Shown piece after piece: positions 9,853 to 23,974 of a DNA stretch of 34,876 bases (positions within the stretch are counted from its first letter, which is position 1; every line of letters starts with the position of its first letter). Under the pieces are notes generated by a model that saw nothing but the letters and a program-made list of their open reading frames with translations, had not been told where the DNA came from and ran no database searches. The stretch is from Vicinamibacteraceae bacterium. GTDB taxonomy: Bacteria > Acidobacteriota > Vicinamibacteria > Vicinamibacterales > JAFNAJ01. Position numbers and translations under genes: made by a program. The stretch is from contig JAHDVQ010000016.1 in assembly GCA_023384595.1 (NCBI GenBank), positions 1 through 34,876 of the forward strand, written 5' to 3'.

Positions 9853-12032
9853 GGCCGGTCCTGGTCCTGCTCGGCGCGTGGCTTTGCGGCGCCGTCTCCC
9901 CAGTCGCGGCCGGGGGGACCGGGCGTGAAGGGGCGGGGACCGTCCGCCAGGGACTGCCGGCGCGACCCGCGACGACCGCGCTGCTCCAGGTGATTGCGGC
10001 CGAGGACTCGCGCGCGGCCACGCCAGCGGCCCTCGACCTGCTGAAGCGGGCGGCCGCCGGCGCACCCGATCTCGAAGTGCAGCGTGCGGCGGTCAGGGCG
10101 CTCGGCCGGCTGGAACGCCCGGACCTCGTGGGATACCTGGCCGGCATCACGAGGACCGCCGACCCGGTGGTGCGCGCCGAACTGGCCAACGCCCTGGCGC
10201 AGTCCGTCTTTGGCGGAGACGGGACCGCGGCGCTCGAGCCGCTGCTCGACCGGCTACGTCAGGAGGGCCACCCGCTCGTCCGCGGCGTCGTGGCCGCCTC
10301 GCTCGGGCGGCTCGCCCTCCCCGACCCGGCCGCGCGTGAGCGGGCGGCGGCGGGGCTGCTCGGCACCGGCTGGCCCGAGGTTGACGGACGCCGCCGGCCG
10401 GCGTCGCCCGCCGTGCTCCTCGGTGTGCTTCGGGGTGTGGAGAGCTTCGCGCAGCGGCACCGCGAGCTGCGCGCCGGCGCCGTCGATCTCGAGACCGTGC
10501 TCCGCGAGGTCGCGTTTCCCTCGGCCTCGCCGCCGTCCGCCTCCGGCGTCCCCGAGGCGTCGGCGGTCGGCATCGCGACGGCGCGCCATCGCGCGATGTC
10601 GGCGCTCGTCGCCGTCAGGACACCCGCCGTCGAGGACGTCTCCCGCGGACTCGCCGATGCGGATCCCGAGCTGCGGCGCCTGGCGGCGTCGGCCCTCGCG
10701 CGGATCGAGCCGTACAACACGGACCAGGCCGCGCTCGCGCTGAGCGACGCCGAGCCGGCCGTGCGCGTGCAGGCGCTGCGCGCGCTCTCGAGCCGCGCCG
10801 ACGGCAGGCCCTCGTGCGAACAGGCGCTGGCGGCGGCCCGCGACGCGGCACTGCACGTCCAGCTGCTCGGCATCGAGCTCGTTGGCAGCCGGTGCCGCGG
10901 CAACGCCACCGCCGAGGAGCACCTCGAGGCGTTGCTGCTTGCCGTGCGGGCCGTCGACGAACCCGGCGCCTGCCGTCCGCTCCCGGTTCGTGACTGGCAT
11001 CGCCCGAACGCCGCCCTGGTGGCGCTCGCCCAGACCGGCACCACCGACCTCGAACGGTGGCTGCCGTGCTTCCGTGCCGCCGACGTGTGGCGCGCCCGCG
11101 CCGCCGCCGCCCGCGCGCTGGCGGCCAGAGGCGATCGCGAGGCGCTCGTGCCGTTCTTCGAGGACCCCGAGCCCAACGTCAGGGTCGTCGCGCTCGAGCT
11201 CACCGAGCCCGGCAACCTGCTGGCCGTGCGCGGCGCGCTGCAGGCGCTCGAGGGGCGCGACTACGAGCTGCTGCTCGTCGCGGCCAACAAGCTGCAGGGG
11301 GCCACGCCCGACCGCGTCATCGGCGAGGCGGTCGCCGGCGCACTCGAACGTGTGACGGCTGAACGGAAGGAGACCTCTCGCGACACCCGGCTGGCCCTGC
11401 TCGATCGCCTGGAAGAGCACGGCGACGTCCGCCTGGAGCACAAGGTGGCCCCGCTCGTCCGCGATTTCGACCCGGTCGTCGCGGTCCGCGCCGCGGCGCT
11501 CGTGTCGCGCTGGCTGGGACGTCCCGTGGCCGCCGAGCCCCGCCCGCAGGGCCCGCCCCCGCTGCCGTCGCCGGCGGAGTTCGACGCGCTCCGGCGCACG
11601 CGCGTCGTGATGGTGATCGACGGCGGCGAGGTCGTGGTGCGCCTGCTCGCCCGCGAGGCGCCGCTCAACGCGTGGCGGTTCGCACGGCTCGCCCGGTCCG
11701 GGTACTACACGCGCCTGACCCTCCACCGCGTCGTCGCCAACTTCATCGTGCAGGGAGGGAGTCCCGGCGCCAACGAGCACTCGGGCGACGGTCCGTTCAC
11801 GCGCGACGAGGTCGGGCTGCAGTCGAACGTCCGCGGCAGCGTCGGCCTCTCCACCCGCGGGCGGGACACCGGCGACGGGCAGTTCTACGTGAACCTCGTC
11901 GACAACCCGCGGCTCGATTTCACCTACACGGTCTTCGGGCAGGTCGAGCGGGGGATGGAGGTGCTCGACGGCGTCGCCGAGGGTGCGGTGATCGAGCGCG
12001 TGACGGTGGAAGTGGAGCCGGAAGTCAGGTGA
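9837..12032 (+). CDS. Exported HEAT-repeat protein with C-terminal cyclophilin-type peptidyl-prolyl isomerase domain
   Basis: MRTAVRPVLVLLGAWLCGAVSPVAA signal; repeated helical segments (VQRAAVRALGRL, VRAELANALAQ, VRVQALRALSS); C-terminal YYTRLTLHRVVANFIVQGGSPGANEHSGDG...GDGQFYVNLVDNPRLDFTYTVFGQVERGMEVLD. Start at 9837 overlaps the M49 stop by 16 nt. Confidence 0.88.
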   Translation: MRTAVRPVLVLLGAWLCGAVSPVAAGGTGREGAGTVRQGLPARPATTALLQVIAAEDSRAATPAALDLLKRAAAGAPDLEVQRAAVRALGRLERPDLVGYLAGITRTADPVVRAELANALAQSVFGGDGTAALEPLLDRLRQEGHPLVRGVVAASLGRLALPDPAARERAAAGLLGTGWPEVDGRRRPASPAVLLGVLRGVESFAQRHRELRAGAVDLETVLREVAFPSASPPSASGVPEASAVGIATARHRAMSALVAVRTPAVEDVSRGLADADPELRRLAASALARIEPYNTDQAALALSDAEPAVRVQALRALSSRADGRPSCEQALAAARDAALHVQLLGIELVGSRCRGNATAEEHLEALLLAVRAVDEPGACRPLPVRDWHRPNAALVALAQTGTTDLERWLPCFRAADVWRARAAAARALAARGDREALVPFFEDPEPNVRVVALELTEPGNLLAVRGALQALEGRDYELLLVAANKLQGATPDRVIGEAVAGALERVTAERKETSRDTRLALLDRLEEHGDVRLEHKVAPLVRDFDPVVAVRAAALVSRWLGRPVAAEPRPQGPPPLPSPAEFDALRRTRVVMVIDGGEVVVRLLAREAPLNAWRFARLARSGYYTRLTLHRVVANFIVQGGSPGANEHSGDGPFTRDEVGLQSNVRGSVGLSTRGRDTGDGQFYVNLVDNPRLDFTYTVFGQVERGMEVLDGVAEGAVIERVTVEVEPEVR

Positions 12033-13089
12033 CGGCCGGCTCCAGCATCCGGATGGTGCCCGCCGAGGCGTCGACCTCGACCTCGCACCCCACCGGCAGG
12101 GTGAACTGGCGCTTCACGTGGCCGATCATGGCGCCCTGCCAGGCAGGCACGCCGAGCGGCTTGACGTGGTCGTCGAGCACGTCCGTGATGGTGAGCGAGC
12201 CGAACCCTTCGCCGGGATCGCACTCGCGGCACGTGCCCCAGACGACGGCGCGCGCCCGCTCCAGGATGCCGGCGAGCGCGAGCTGCGTGAGCATCCGGTC
12301 GATGCGGTACGGCGCCTCGCTGACGTCCTCCAGGAACAGGATGCAGTCGTCGAAGGCCGGCACGTAGCTCGAGCCGATGATGGCCGTGAGCACCGTGAGG
12401 TTGCCGCCGAGCAGCCGTCCGCGAGCGACGCCCGGCGTGATCGTCTGCACACGATGCTCGACCTGCGCCAGCGTGTCGCCCTTCTCCTTCAGGTTCTCGA
12501 AGGTGACGGCCTCGCCCTCCATCAGGACGCGCCGATACCAGCCCGCGTTGAACGCGTTCCACTCCGACGACCCGTTCGGGCCGTGGAAGGTCACGACACC
12601 CGTGCGCGCGTGGAGCGACAGCAGCAGCGCGGTGATGTCGCTGTAGCCGATCACCGCCTTGGGGTGCCTGGCGATGGCGTCCCAGTCGAGCAGTGGCAGC
12701 AGGCGTGCCGCGCCCCAGCCCCCCCGGACGCAGTGGATGGCCTTCACCTCGGGGTCGGCGAACATCGCGTTCACGTCGGCGGCGCGCTGCGCGTCGGTCC
12801 CGGCGAAGTATCCGCGCCGTTCGAGCAGGTGCGCGCCGCGTTTCGACTTCAGCCCGAGCGCCGCGAGCGACTCGACGACGATCTCCACGTCCACGGGCTC
12901 CCAGGTGGCGCTCGAGGGATCGACGAGCCCGACGGTGTCGCCGGCGCGGAGGCGTGGCGGCCTGACGACGGGCCTGGCGACGGCCGCGTCGGCCTGACGG
13001 GATTCGAGGGCCGCGGCCGAAGGCCGCAAGGGGGCGATGGCGGCGGCGGCCGCCGCTGCACCCAGGAACGAGCGTCGTGACACGGGCAT
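12025..13089 (-). CDS. S66 family LD-carboxypeptidase with Tat-type signal
   Basis: MPVSRRSFLGAAAAAAAIAPLRPSAAA; RLRAGDTVGLVDPSS; HCVRGGWGAARLLPLLDWDAI; IGYSDITALLLSLHA; FHGPNGSSEW. The stop overlaps the convergent upstream CDS (12025-12032). Confidence 0.88.
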   Translation of the reverse strand: MPVSRRSFLGAAAAAAAIAPLRPSAAALESRQADAAVARPVVRPPRLRAGDTVGLVDPSSATWEPVDVEIVVESLAALGLKSKRGAHLLERRGYFAGTDAQRAADVNAMFADPEVKAIHCVRGGWGAARLLPLLDWDAIARHPKAVIGYSDITALLLSLHARTGVVTFHGPNGSSEWNAFNAGWYRRVLMEGEAVTFENLKEKGDTLAQVEHRVQTITPGVARGRLLGGNLTVLTAIIGSSYVPAFDDCILFLEDVSEAPYRIDRMLTQLALAGILERARAVVWGTCRECDPGEGFGSLTITDVLDDHVKPLGVPAWQGAMIGHVKRQFTLPVGCEVEVDASAGTIRMLEPAVT

Positions 13090-13238
13090 GGTGCGTCTCT
13101 CGCGCAAGGGGCGCCAATGGGTCGAGCGGGCCGCATGGTAGCACGGCGTCACGTGGCCCGAACCGGCTCGGACCTTGCTGATCAGATCTCGGAACAGGTG
13201 TCTCTATCCCTGCCGCTGTCGCAATTGCCAACATCGCA

Positions 13239-13273
13239 CGGGCGTGGTCTGACGTGATTTCAGACAACGCCCG
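13239..13273. promoter_or_regulatory. 14-bp inverted repeat (13/14 matched) with 7-nt loop upstream of the poly-HAMP kinase operon
   Basis: CGGGCGTGGTCTGA-cgtgatt-TCAGACAACGCCCG, 77 nt before the GTG start at 13350; not followed by a U-tract. Confidence 0.55.
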
Positions 13274-13349
13274 GTGAAGCACCTCGCGCCCAGCGACGCG
13301 ATGCCGGTCTGCGGCCAGGTATCCCCCGGCCCGCCCCCAGGAGTCGATC

Positions 13350-17866
<4,517 letters not shown>

Positions 17867-17870
<4 letters not shown>

Positions 17871-18703
17871 GGCTCATGCACCGGCGCAACGGCATCGAAG
17901 AGACCGAGATCGACCTGCTCGTCGAAGCCATCGTGCGCTGTCACGGATTCGACTTCCGCGGCTACGCGTGGTCGTCGCTGCGGCGCCGCATCCTGGGCGC
18001 GGTGGCTCGCGAGGGCACCGGGACGATCAGCGGCCTCATCGAGCTCGTCCTGCACGATCCCGCGGCGATGCAGCGCGTGGTCTCGAGCATCGCCGTGAAC
18101 GTGAGCGCCATGTTCCGGGACCCGCCGTTCTTCAAGGCGTTCCGCGACGCGGTCGTGCCGCTGCTCCGGACCTACCCGTTCATCCGTGTCTGGCAGGCCG
18201 GATGCTCCATGGGCGAGGAGGTGTATTCGCTGGCCATCCTGCTGGAGGAGGCGGGCCTGTACGACCGGTGCCGCCTCTACGCCACGGACATGAGCGAGGA
18301 CGTGCTGCGACAGGCGCGCGAGGCCGTGTACCCGCTGAACCTGATGCAGCGCTACACGCAGAACTACATCCAGGCCGGCGGCACGCGAGCGTTCTCGGAG
18401 TACTACACGGCCACCCACGAGCAGGCGGCGCTGCGCCCCTCGCTGCAGCGGAACATCGTGTTCTCGCAGCACAACCTGGTGACCGACGGGCCGTTCAACG
18501 AGTTCCACGTCGTGCTGTGCCGGAACGTCCTGATCTACTTCAACCGGCCGCTGCAGGACCAGGTCCACACGCTGCTGCACCAGAGTCTCACGCCGTTCGG
18601 CGTGCTGGGACTGGGCTCGAAGGAGACACTGCGGTTCACCTCGGTCGAGACGAACTACGAGCCGCTCGTCGAGAGCGAGCGTCTGTATCGAAGGGTGGCG
18701 TAG
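17867..18703 (+). CDS. cheR: CheR-family protein-glutamate O-methyltransferase
   Basis: HGFDFRGYAWSSLRRRI; VWQAGCSMGEEVYSLAILLEE SAM motif; ATDMSEDVLRQAREAVYPL; VVLCRNVLIYFNRPLQ; GSKETLRFT. The start at 17867 overlaps the kinase stop; ATG at 17876 is an alternative. Confidence 0.93.
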
Positions 18704-19279
18704 ATGACCGAGCTCATCGTCATCGGCACCTCGCTCGGGGGGCTGGCCGCCCTCGGTGAGATCCTCGCGACGCTGCCGCCGGGATTCGCGTGTCCCGTCG
18801 CCGTGGTCCAGCACCGGGGGCCGACCGTCGACGGCGTGCTCGGGTCCCTGCTGCAGCGGCAGACGACGCTCACCGTCGTGGAGCCCGACGACAAGACGCC
18901 GATTCGCGCCCGGCACCTGTACGTGGCGCCGGCCGATTACCACCTGCTCGTCGAGCCCGACGCCTCGTTCTCGCTGTCGATCGACCCGCCCGTGCGCTGG
19001 GCGCGCCCGTCGATCGACGTGCTGTTCGAGTCGGCGGCCGACGTCTACGGCCCGGCGCTCACGGCGGTGGTACTGACAGGCGCGAGCACCGACGGCGCGG
19101 CGGGCGTGACGAGGGTGCGGGAGCAGGGCGGGTTCGCCATCGCGCAGGACCCTGCGACGGCCGAGTCGCCCGTCATGCCGCGGGCGGCCATCGCGGCGGG
19201 CGTGGACCTCGTGCTGCCCCTCGCCGCGATCGGACGGCACCTCGGGCGCATGGGGTGCGTCGACAGAGCGGCGTCATGA
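18704..19279 (+). CDS. cheB: Stand-alone CheB methylesterase domain (no receiver)
   Basis: ELIVIGTSLGGLAAL (Ser), VAVVQHRGP (His), VVLTGASTDGAAGVTRV (Asp) give an intact S/H/D triad; start is immediately after the cheR stop. Confidence 0.92.
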   Translation: MTELIVIGTSLGGLAALGEILATLPPGFACPVAVVQHRGPTVDGVLGSLLQRQTTLTVVEPDDKTPIRARHLYVAPADYHLLVEPDASFSLSIDPPVRWARPSIDVLFESAADVYGPALTAVVLTGASTDGAAGVTRVREQGGFAIAQDPATAESPVMPRAAIAAGVDLVLPLAAIGRHLGRMGCVDRAAS

Positions 19280-21018
19280 CTTCGATGGAACCCGTCCAGA
19301 TCCTGCTCGTCGACGACCGTCCCGAGAACCTCCTCGCCCTCGAGGCGGTCCTCGAGGGGCGGGGCTACCGCCTGGTGAAGGCGGGCTCCGGCCGGCAGGC
19401 GCTGAAGCTGTTGCTCGAACAGCATTTCGCGCTGGTGCTCCTCGATGTGTCGATGCCCGACCTCAGCGGCTTCGACGTCGCCGAGCTGATTCGATCGCGC
19501 CACCGCACGCGGCACACGCCGATCATCTTCATCACGGCCAACAGCAAGAGCGTCTCGCAGGTCTTCAGGGGGTACTCGGTCGGCGCCGTCGACTACCTGT
19601 TCAAGCCGTTCTCGCCCGAGGTGCTCGTCTCGAAGGTGGACGTGTTCGTCGACCTCTATCGCAAGTCGTGCGCGCTCGAGGAGCAGGCCGAGGCGCTCAG
19701 GCGCGCGCACGACGAACTCGAGGCCAGGGTGCGCGCGCGGACGGCGGAGCTGGCCAATGCCAACGAGATGTTGAGCGCCGAGATCGCCGAGCGTCGGCGC
19801 ATCGAGTCGGAGCGCGCCGAGCTCTTCGAGCGCGAGCAGAGGGCGCGCCTCGAGGCCGAGGCCAGCAACCGCGCGAAGGACCAGTTTCTCGCGACGCTGT
19901 CCCACGAGTTGCGCACGCCGCTCAACGCCATCCTCGGGTGGGCGCACATGCTCGAGGCCGGCCAGCTCGACGCCGACGCCTCGCGGCGGGCCGTCGCCAT
20001 CATCAGGAACAACGCCACAATCCAGCGCCAGCTCATCGACGACATCCTCGACGTCTCCCGCATCGTCAGCGGCCGTATGTCGCTCGAGATCCGTCCGGTG
20101 GCGCCTCGCGAGGTGATCGAACTCGCACTCGACGCCGTCAGGCCGGCCGCCGAGGCGAGGCAGACGACCATTGCCGCCAGGCTCGACGAAGGGCCGCCGA
20201 TCATGGCCGATCGCGATCGCCTTCAGCAGATCGTCTGGAATCTGCTGTCGAACGCGGTGAAGTTCACCCCGAAGGGCGGACGGATCGAGGTGGAGCTGGA
20301 GCGCCCCGATCAGGAGTTGCGCCTCGTCGTGCGCGACAACGGCCAGGGCATCGAGCCCGAGTTCCTCCCACACGTCTTCGAGCGATTCACGCAGGCCGAC
20401 AGCTCCGTGAGCCGGCGCCACGGCGGGCTCGGCCTCGGCATGGCCATCGTGCGCCACCTGGTGGAGCTGCACGGGGGCACGGTCTCGGTTGCGAGCGAAG
20501 GGACCAACAAGGGGAGTCGCTTCACCGTCACGCTGCCGGCGCGGGCCGCGGAGGCCGGCGACGAGACAGCGGACATCGAGGGCGCCGCGCGCTCGCGCGG
20601 GAAGCCGTCGCTCCACGGCCTGTCGATTCTGGTCGTCGACGACGAGCCCGACGCGCGCGAGTACGCGGAGATCGTGCTCAGGCAGGCGGGGGCCGACGTG
20701 CGCACGGCCGATTCAGCGGACGAGGCGTGGCGGGCGATCGAGACGCGAACGCCCGACATCGTCGTGAGCGACATCGGGATGCCCGGCGAAGACGGCCTGC
20801 GCCTGATGCGCCGCATCCGGCAGCGCCCGCCCGGCGAGGGCGGCCGCGTGCCGGCGGTGGCACTGACGGCGTATACCAGCGCGGCCGACGAGCACGAGGC
20901 CCGCCAGGCTGGCTTCCAGGCGCACCTGCGCAAGCCGGTCGACGAGCTCACCCTGCTTCGCGCCGTCGCGGCCGTGGCGCGGCCGCCCGAGGACGGCCGC
21001 GAGGGACTCACACACTAG
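19276..21018 (+). CDS. REC-HisKA-HATPase_c-REC hybrid response regulator/histidine kinase
   Basis: ILLVDDRPENLLALEAVL...LLDVSMPDLSGF...[64 protein letters not shown]-terminal ILVVDDEPDAREYAE...VVSDIGMPGEDG...LRKPVDE. ATG overlaps the cheB TGA. Confidence 0.94.
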   Translation: MTSMEPVQILLVDDRPENLLALEAVLEGRGYRLVKAGSGRQALKLLLEQHFALVLLDVSMPDLSGFDVAELIRSRHRTRHTPIIFITANSKSVSQVFRGYSVGAVDYLFKPFSPEVLVSKVDVFVDLYRKSCALEEQAEALRRAHDELEARVRARTAELANANEMLSAEIAERRRIESERAELFEREQRARLEAEASNRAKDQFLATLSHELRTPLNAILGWAHMLEAGQLDADASRRAVAIIRNNATIQRQLIDDILDVSRIVSGRMSLEIRPVAPREVIELALDAVRPAAEARQTTIAARLDEGPPIMADRDRLQQIVWNLLSNAVKFTPKGGRIEVELERPDQELRLVVRDNGQGIEPEFLPHVFERFTQADSSVSRRHGGLGLGMAIVRHLVELHGGTVSVASEGTNKGSRFTVTLPARAAEAGDETADIEGAARSRGKPSLHGLSILVVDDEPDAREYAEIVLRQAGADVRTADSADEAWRAIETRTPDIVVSDIGMPGEDGLRLMRRIRQRPPGEGGRVPAVALTAYTSAADEHEARQAGFQAHLRKPVDELTLLRAVAAVARPPEDGREGLTH

Positions 21019-21042
21019 TGCCAGCGCTCACCGGCCGGGGGC

Positions 21043-23886
21043 TCAGCGCGGTTCGCGTGGCGCCGGCGTGCGCGGCGGGGCCTCCTGGGTCACGCGCTGC
21101 AGGTGCTCCAGGATGTCGCCCAGTCGGCGGACCTCTTCACCGTAGAGCGCCCAGTTCCCATCGCGCTGGGCTCGGAGCGCACGCTGGTACGTGGCCCGGG
21201 CCTCGAGGATGAGCGTCGACGTGTCGGTGGGGAGCGTCCCCACCGCCGCGCCGGGCACGGCGGAAGGCGGGGCCGGCAGCGCAGCGGCGCCGGGCGTGGG
21301 CTCGGTGGCGGCCCTGGGGGGCGCCGGGGCCGCGCCCTCGGCGGGGGACAGAGCGGCGGCAGCCGCAATCTCCTCTGCCGACCGCCCGCGCGGGAAGATC
21401 CGGTTGAGCGCCGCCTCGAGGGTCTCCTCCATCACGATCTGGTTCTGATACGCGACAATCACCCGTTTCAGCTCGGGAATGCGCCCGCCGGCAGACCTCA
21501 GATAGAGGGGCCGGATGTAGATGAGTGATTCCTCGATGGGGATCACGAGCAGCGTCCCCTGGATCACCTCGGACCCCTGCTGGTTCCAGAGGGTCACCTG
21601 CGGCGAGATGACCTGATCCTGGCTGATGCGCGCCACGACCTGTCGGGGCCCGAAGATGACTTTCTGCTTCGGGAACTGGAACACCATCAGCCGTCCGTAG
21701 TTCTGCCCGTCGGAGCGCGCGACCATCCACGCGGCGAGGTTGTCCTTCTGCCGCGGCGTATAGGGCAGCATCTGGATGAACTCGGTGTCCTGCTCGCCGG
21801 GCAGCCGCATGATGGTGTACCACGGCAGCATCCGCGAGCTCTGACCGGCGCGCGTGTCGAGCGACGGCACCTCCCACTGGTCTTCCTTGTTGTAGAAGAC
21901 CGCCGGGTTGGTCATGTGGTAGGTCGAGAAGACCGCCGTCTGGATCTGGAAGATCCCTTGCGGATACCGCAGCCGTGTGCGCAGCCCCTCCGGCATCTCC
22001 GCCAGCGGCTGCAGGAGCCCCGGAAACGCCTTGGCGAGCGTCTGCGCGATCGGGTCGCGGTCGTCCACCAGATAGAAAGACGTCCGCCCGTGATACGCGT
22101 CGACGACCGCCTTCACCGAGTTGCGGATGTAGTTGATGTTGTCGGAGAACGGCGTGGAATAGGGGTAGCGCGCGCTCGTCGTGTAGGCGTCCTGGACCCA
22201 GAAGAGGCGGCCTCCCGCGATCGACAGGTAGCGGTCTTCCTCGAAGGTGAGGAAGGGCGCGATCTTCCGCACCCGCTCGCCGATCTGCCTGTAGTACATG
22301 ACGCGGCTCTCGGGCGTGAGGTCGTTGCTCAGCAGCGTCTTCAGCGAGCGGAACTTGATGCTGAAGAGGAGCTTCCGGAAGAAGGAGTCCACCGGCACGC
22401 CGCCATCGCCCGTATAGGTCGAGTAGACGTTGTCCTCGCCTCTCGGGTAGTGGAACTCACGCGTGCGGGTTCGCACGAACACGTGGTCGTTGGCGAGCTC
22501 GCCGTAGTAGATGCTCGGCTCGGTCACCTGCAGGTCCACCGAGGACTCGGGGGGCAGGTTCTTGATGAAGAGCACCGGGAGCCCCTCGGTCGTCACCTGG
22601 TTCACCGGGCCGAGCGTGAGTCCGTAGCCGTGGGTGAAGGTGAGGCGCTCGTTGATCCAGGTGCGGTTCGGCAGGCTCGCCGAGTTCAGCTCGCGCGCCG
22701 ACAGCATGATCTGCCGGTATTCGCCGTTGATGGGGTAGCGATCGTTGTGCACCGACACGAAGTCGTAGTAGGTCCGGATCTCCTGGATCTGGCTGAAGGT
22801 GTCGAGCAGCGGCTGGTGATCCCAGAGCGGCACGTTCCTCAGCGTGGCCGCGTTCCGGTCGATGTCCTCGCGCGACAGCAGGGCGTCGCCGCTCAGCTCC
22901 CGCTCGGCCACGCCCTCGAGCCCGAAGGCGCGGCGCGTCGCCTCGATGTTGTGCACGATGAAGGGGGTCTCCTTCACCTGCTCGTTGGGCGCGACGACGA
23001 AGCGCTGCACCATCGCGGCGTAGGCGGAACCGGCGAAGGCGACCCCCAGGTACAGGACGATGGCCGACACAATCGGCCAGCGGCGCTCGGTGAAGGCCTG
23101 GTAGACGGCGAGGGCCGCGGCGACGAGCGCCGCCACCATCGTCATGCGGAGCACCGGCAGCCGCGCGTGGACGTCCACGTACGAAGCCCCATAGAACAGT
23201 CCCGAGTCGGACGTGAGCAGCCCCGCCTGCCCGAGCCAGGCGCCGGCGGCGAGCAGCAGGAACAGCACCACGCCAATCCACGTGAGGTGCTGCACGGCGA
23301 CCCGCTGCAGCCTCAGACCCCGCAGCGGATCGAACTGCACGACGCCCGACAGCCCGTAGGCGACGCCCACCCCGATGAGCACCGCGACGACCAGCGTGAG
23401 CGCGAGTCCCTGCAGGAACTGATAGAAGGGCAGGCTGAAGACGTAGAACCCCACGTCGCGGCCCAGGATGGGGTCGGCCGTGCCAAAGGGCGTGGCGTAG
23501 ATGAAATACAGCAGGCGCTCCCACTGCGACGACGCGTAGGTGGCGGCCAGCAGCGCGGCCACGGCCGACAGCCCGTACAGGAGCGGCCGCAGGCGCAGGG
23601 GATCGACGGCGATCGTGCGGGGCCCGTCGGGCGTCATCACCACGAACTCGCGTCGCGGCGTCACGCGCAGCGTCAGGCGCAGGTTCCCCGCGAACACGAG
23701 GAATGCCACGACGAAGGCGACTCCCCCGAGCGCCATCTGCGTCGTCAGGACGCGAAGGAAGATGTGCTGGTAGTTCGTTTCGCCGTACCAGAGCCAGTCG
23801 GCGTAGAAGTCGACGAACGACGGCACCACGAAGAAGAGCAGCAGTGCCAGCAGGAGGAGTTGGAATCGAATGCCCAGACGCGACAA
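21043..23886 (-). CDS. UPF0182 family (COG1615) large membrane protein
   Basis: Multiple N-terminal hydrophobic segments (FQLLLLALLLFFVVPSFVDFYADWLWYGETNYQHIF...), large soluble domain with YYDFVSVHNDRYPINGEYRQIMLSARELN and LPIPIEESLIYIRPLYL-like segment (VIPIEESLIYIRPLYLRS). TTG start at 23886 preceded by a GAGG motif. Confidence 0.88.
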   Translation of the reverse strand: MSRLGIRFQLLLLALLLFFVVPSFVDFYADWLWYGETNYQHIFLRVLTTQMALGGVAFVVAFLVFAGNLRLTLRVTPRREFVVMTPDGPRTIAVDPLRLRPLLYGLSAVAALLAATYASSQWERLLYFIYATPFGTADPILGRDVGFYVFSLPFYQFLQGLALTLVVAVLIGVGVAYGLSGVVQFDPLRGLRLQRVAVQHLTWIGVVLFLLLAAGAWLGQAGLLTSDSGLFYGASYVDVHARLPVLRMTMVAALVAAALAVYQAFTERRWPIVSAIVLYLGVAFAGSAYAAMVQRFVVAPNEQVKETPFIVHNIEATRRAFGLEGVAERELSGDALLSREDIDRNAATLRNVPLWDHQPLLDTFSQIQEIRTYYDFVSVHNDRYPINGEYRQIMLSARELNSASLPNRTWINERLTFTHGYGLTLGPVNQVTTEGLPVLFIKNLPPESSVDLQVTEPSIYYGELANDHVFVRTRTREFHYPRGEDNVYSTYTGDGGVPVDSFFRKLLFSIKFRSLKTLLSNDLTPESRVMYYRQIGERVRKIAPFLTFEEDRYLSIAGGRLFWVQDAYTTSARYPYSTPFSDNINYIRNSVKAVVDAYHGRTSFYLVDDRDPIAQTLAKAFPGLLQPLAEMPEGLRTRLRYPQGIFQIQTAVFSTYHMTNPAVFYNKEDQWEVPSLDTRAGQSSRMLPWYTIMRLPGEQDTEFIQMLPYTPRQKDNLAAWMVARSDGQNYGRLMVFQFPKQKVIFGPRQVVARISQDQVISPQVTLWNQQGSEVIQGTLLVIPIEESLIYIRPLYLRSAGGRIPELKRVIVAYQNQIVMEETLEAALNRIFPRGRSAEEIAAAAALSPAEGAAPAPPRAATEPTPGAAALPAPPSAVPGAAVGTLPTDTSTLILEARATYQRALRAQRDGNWALYGEEVRRLGDILEHLQRVTQEAPPRTPAPREPR

Positions 23887-23974
23887 GGTGGCCTCGTTGT
23901 AATGGGAGCCGAGCTCGGCCGAATCGTACTACCGCAGACCTTGCCCGGCCAACCGCACCCCGCGGCCGTCCGGC

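Noticed and set aside
13153-13200. Sigma54-type promoter (TGGCCC...TTGC) upstream of the kinase operon
   Set aside because: Spacing between the GG and GC elements is far too long.
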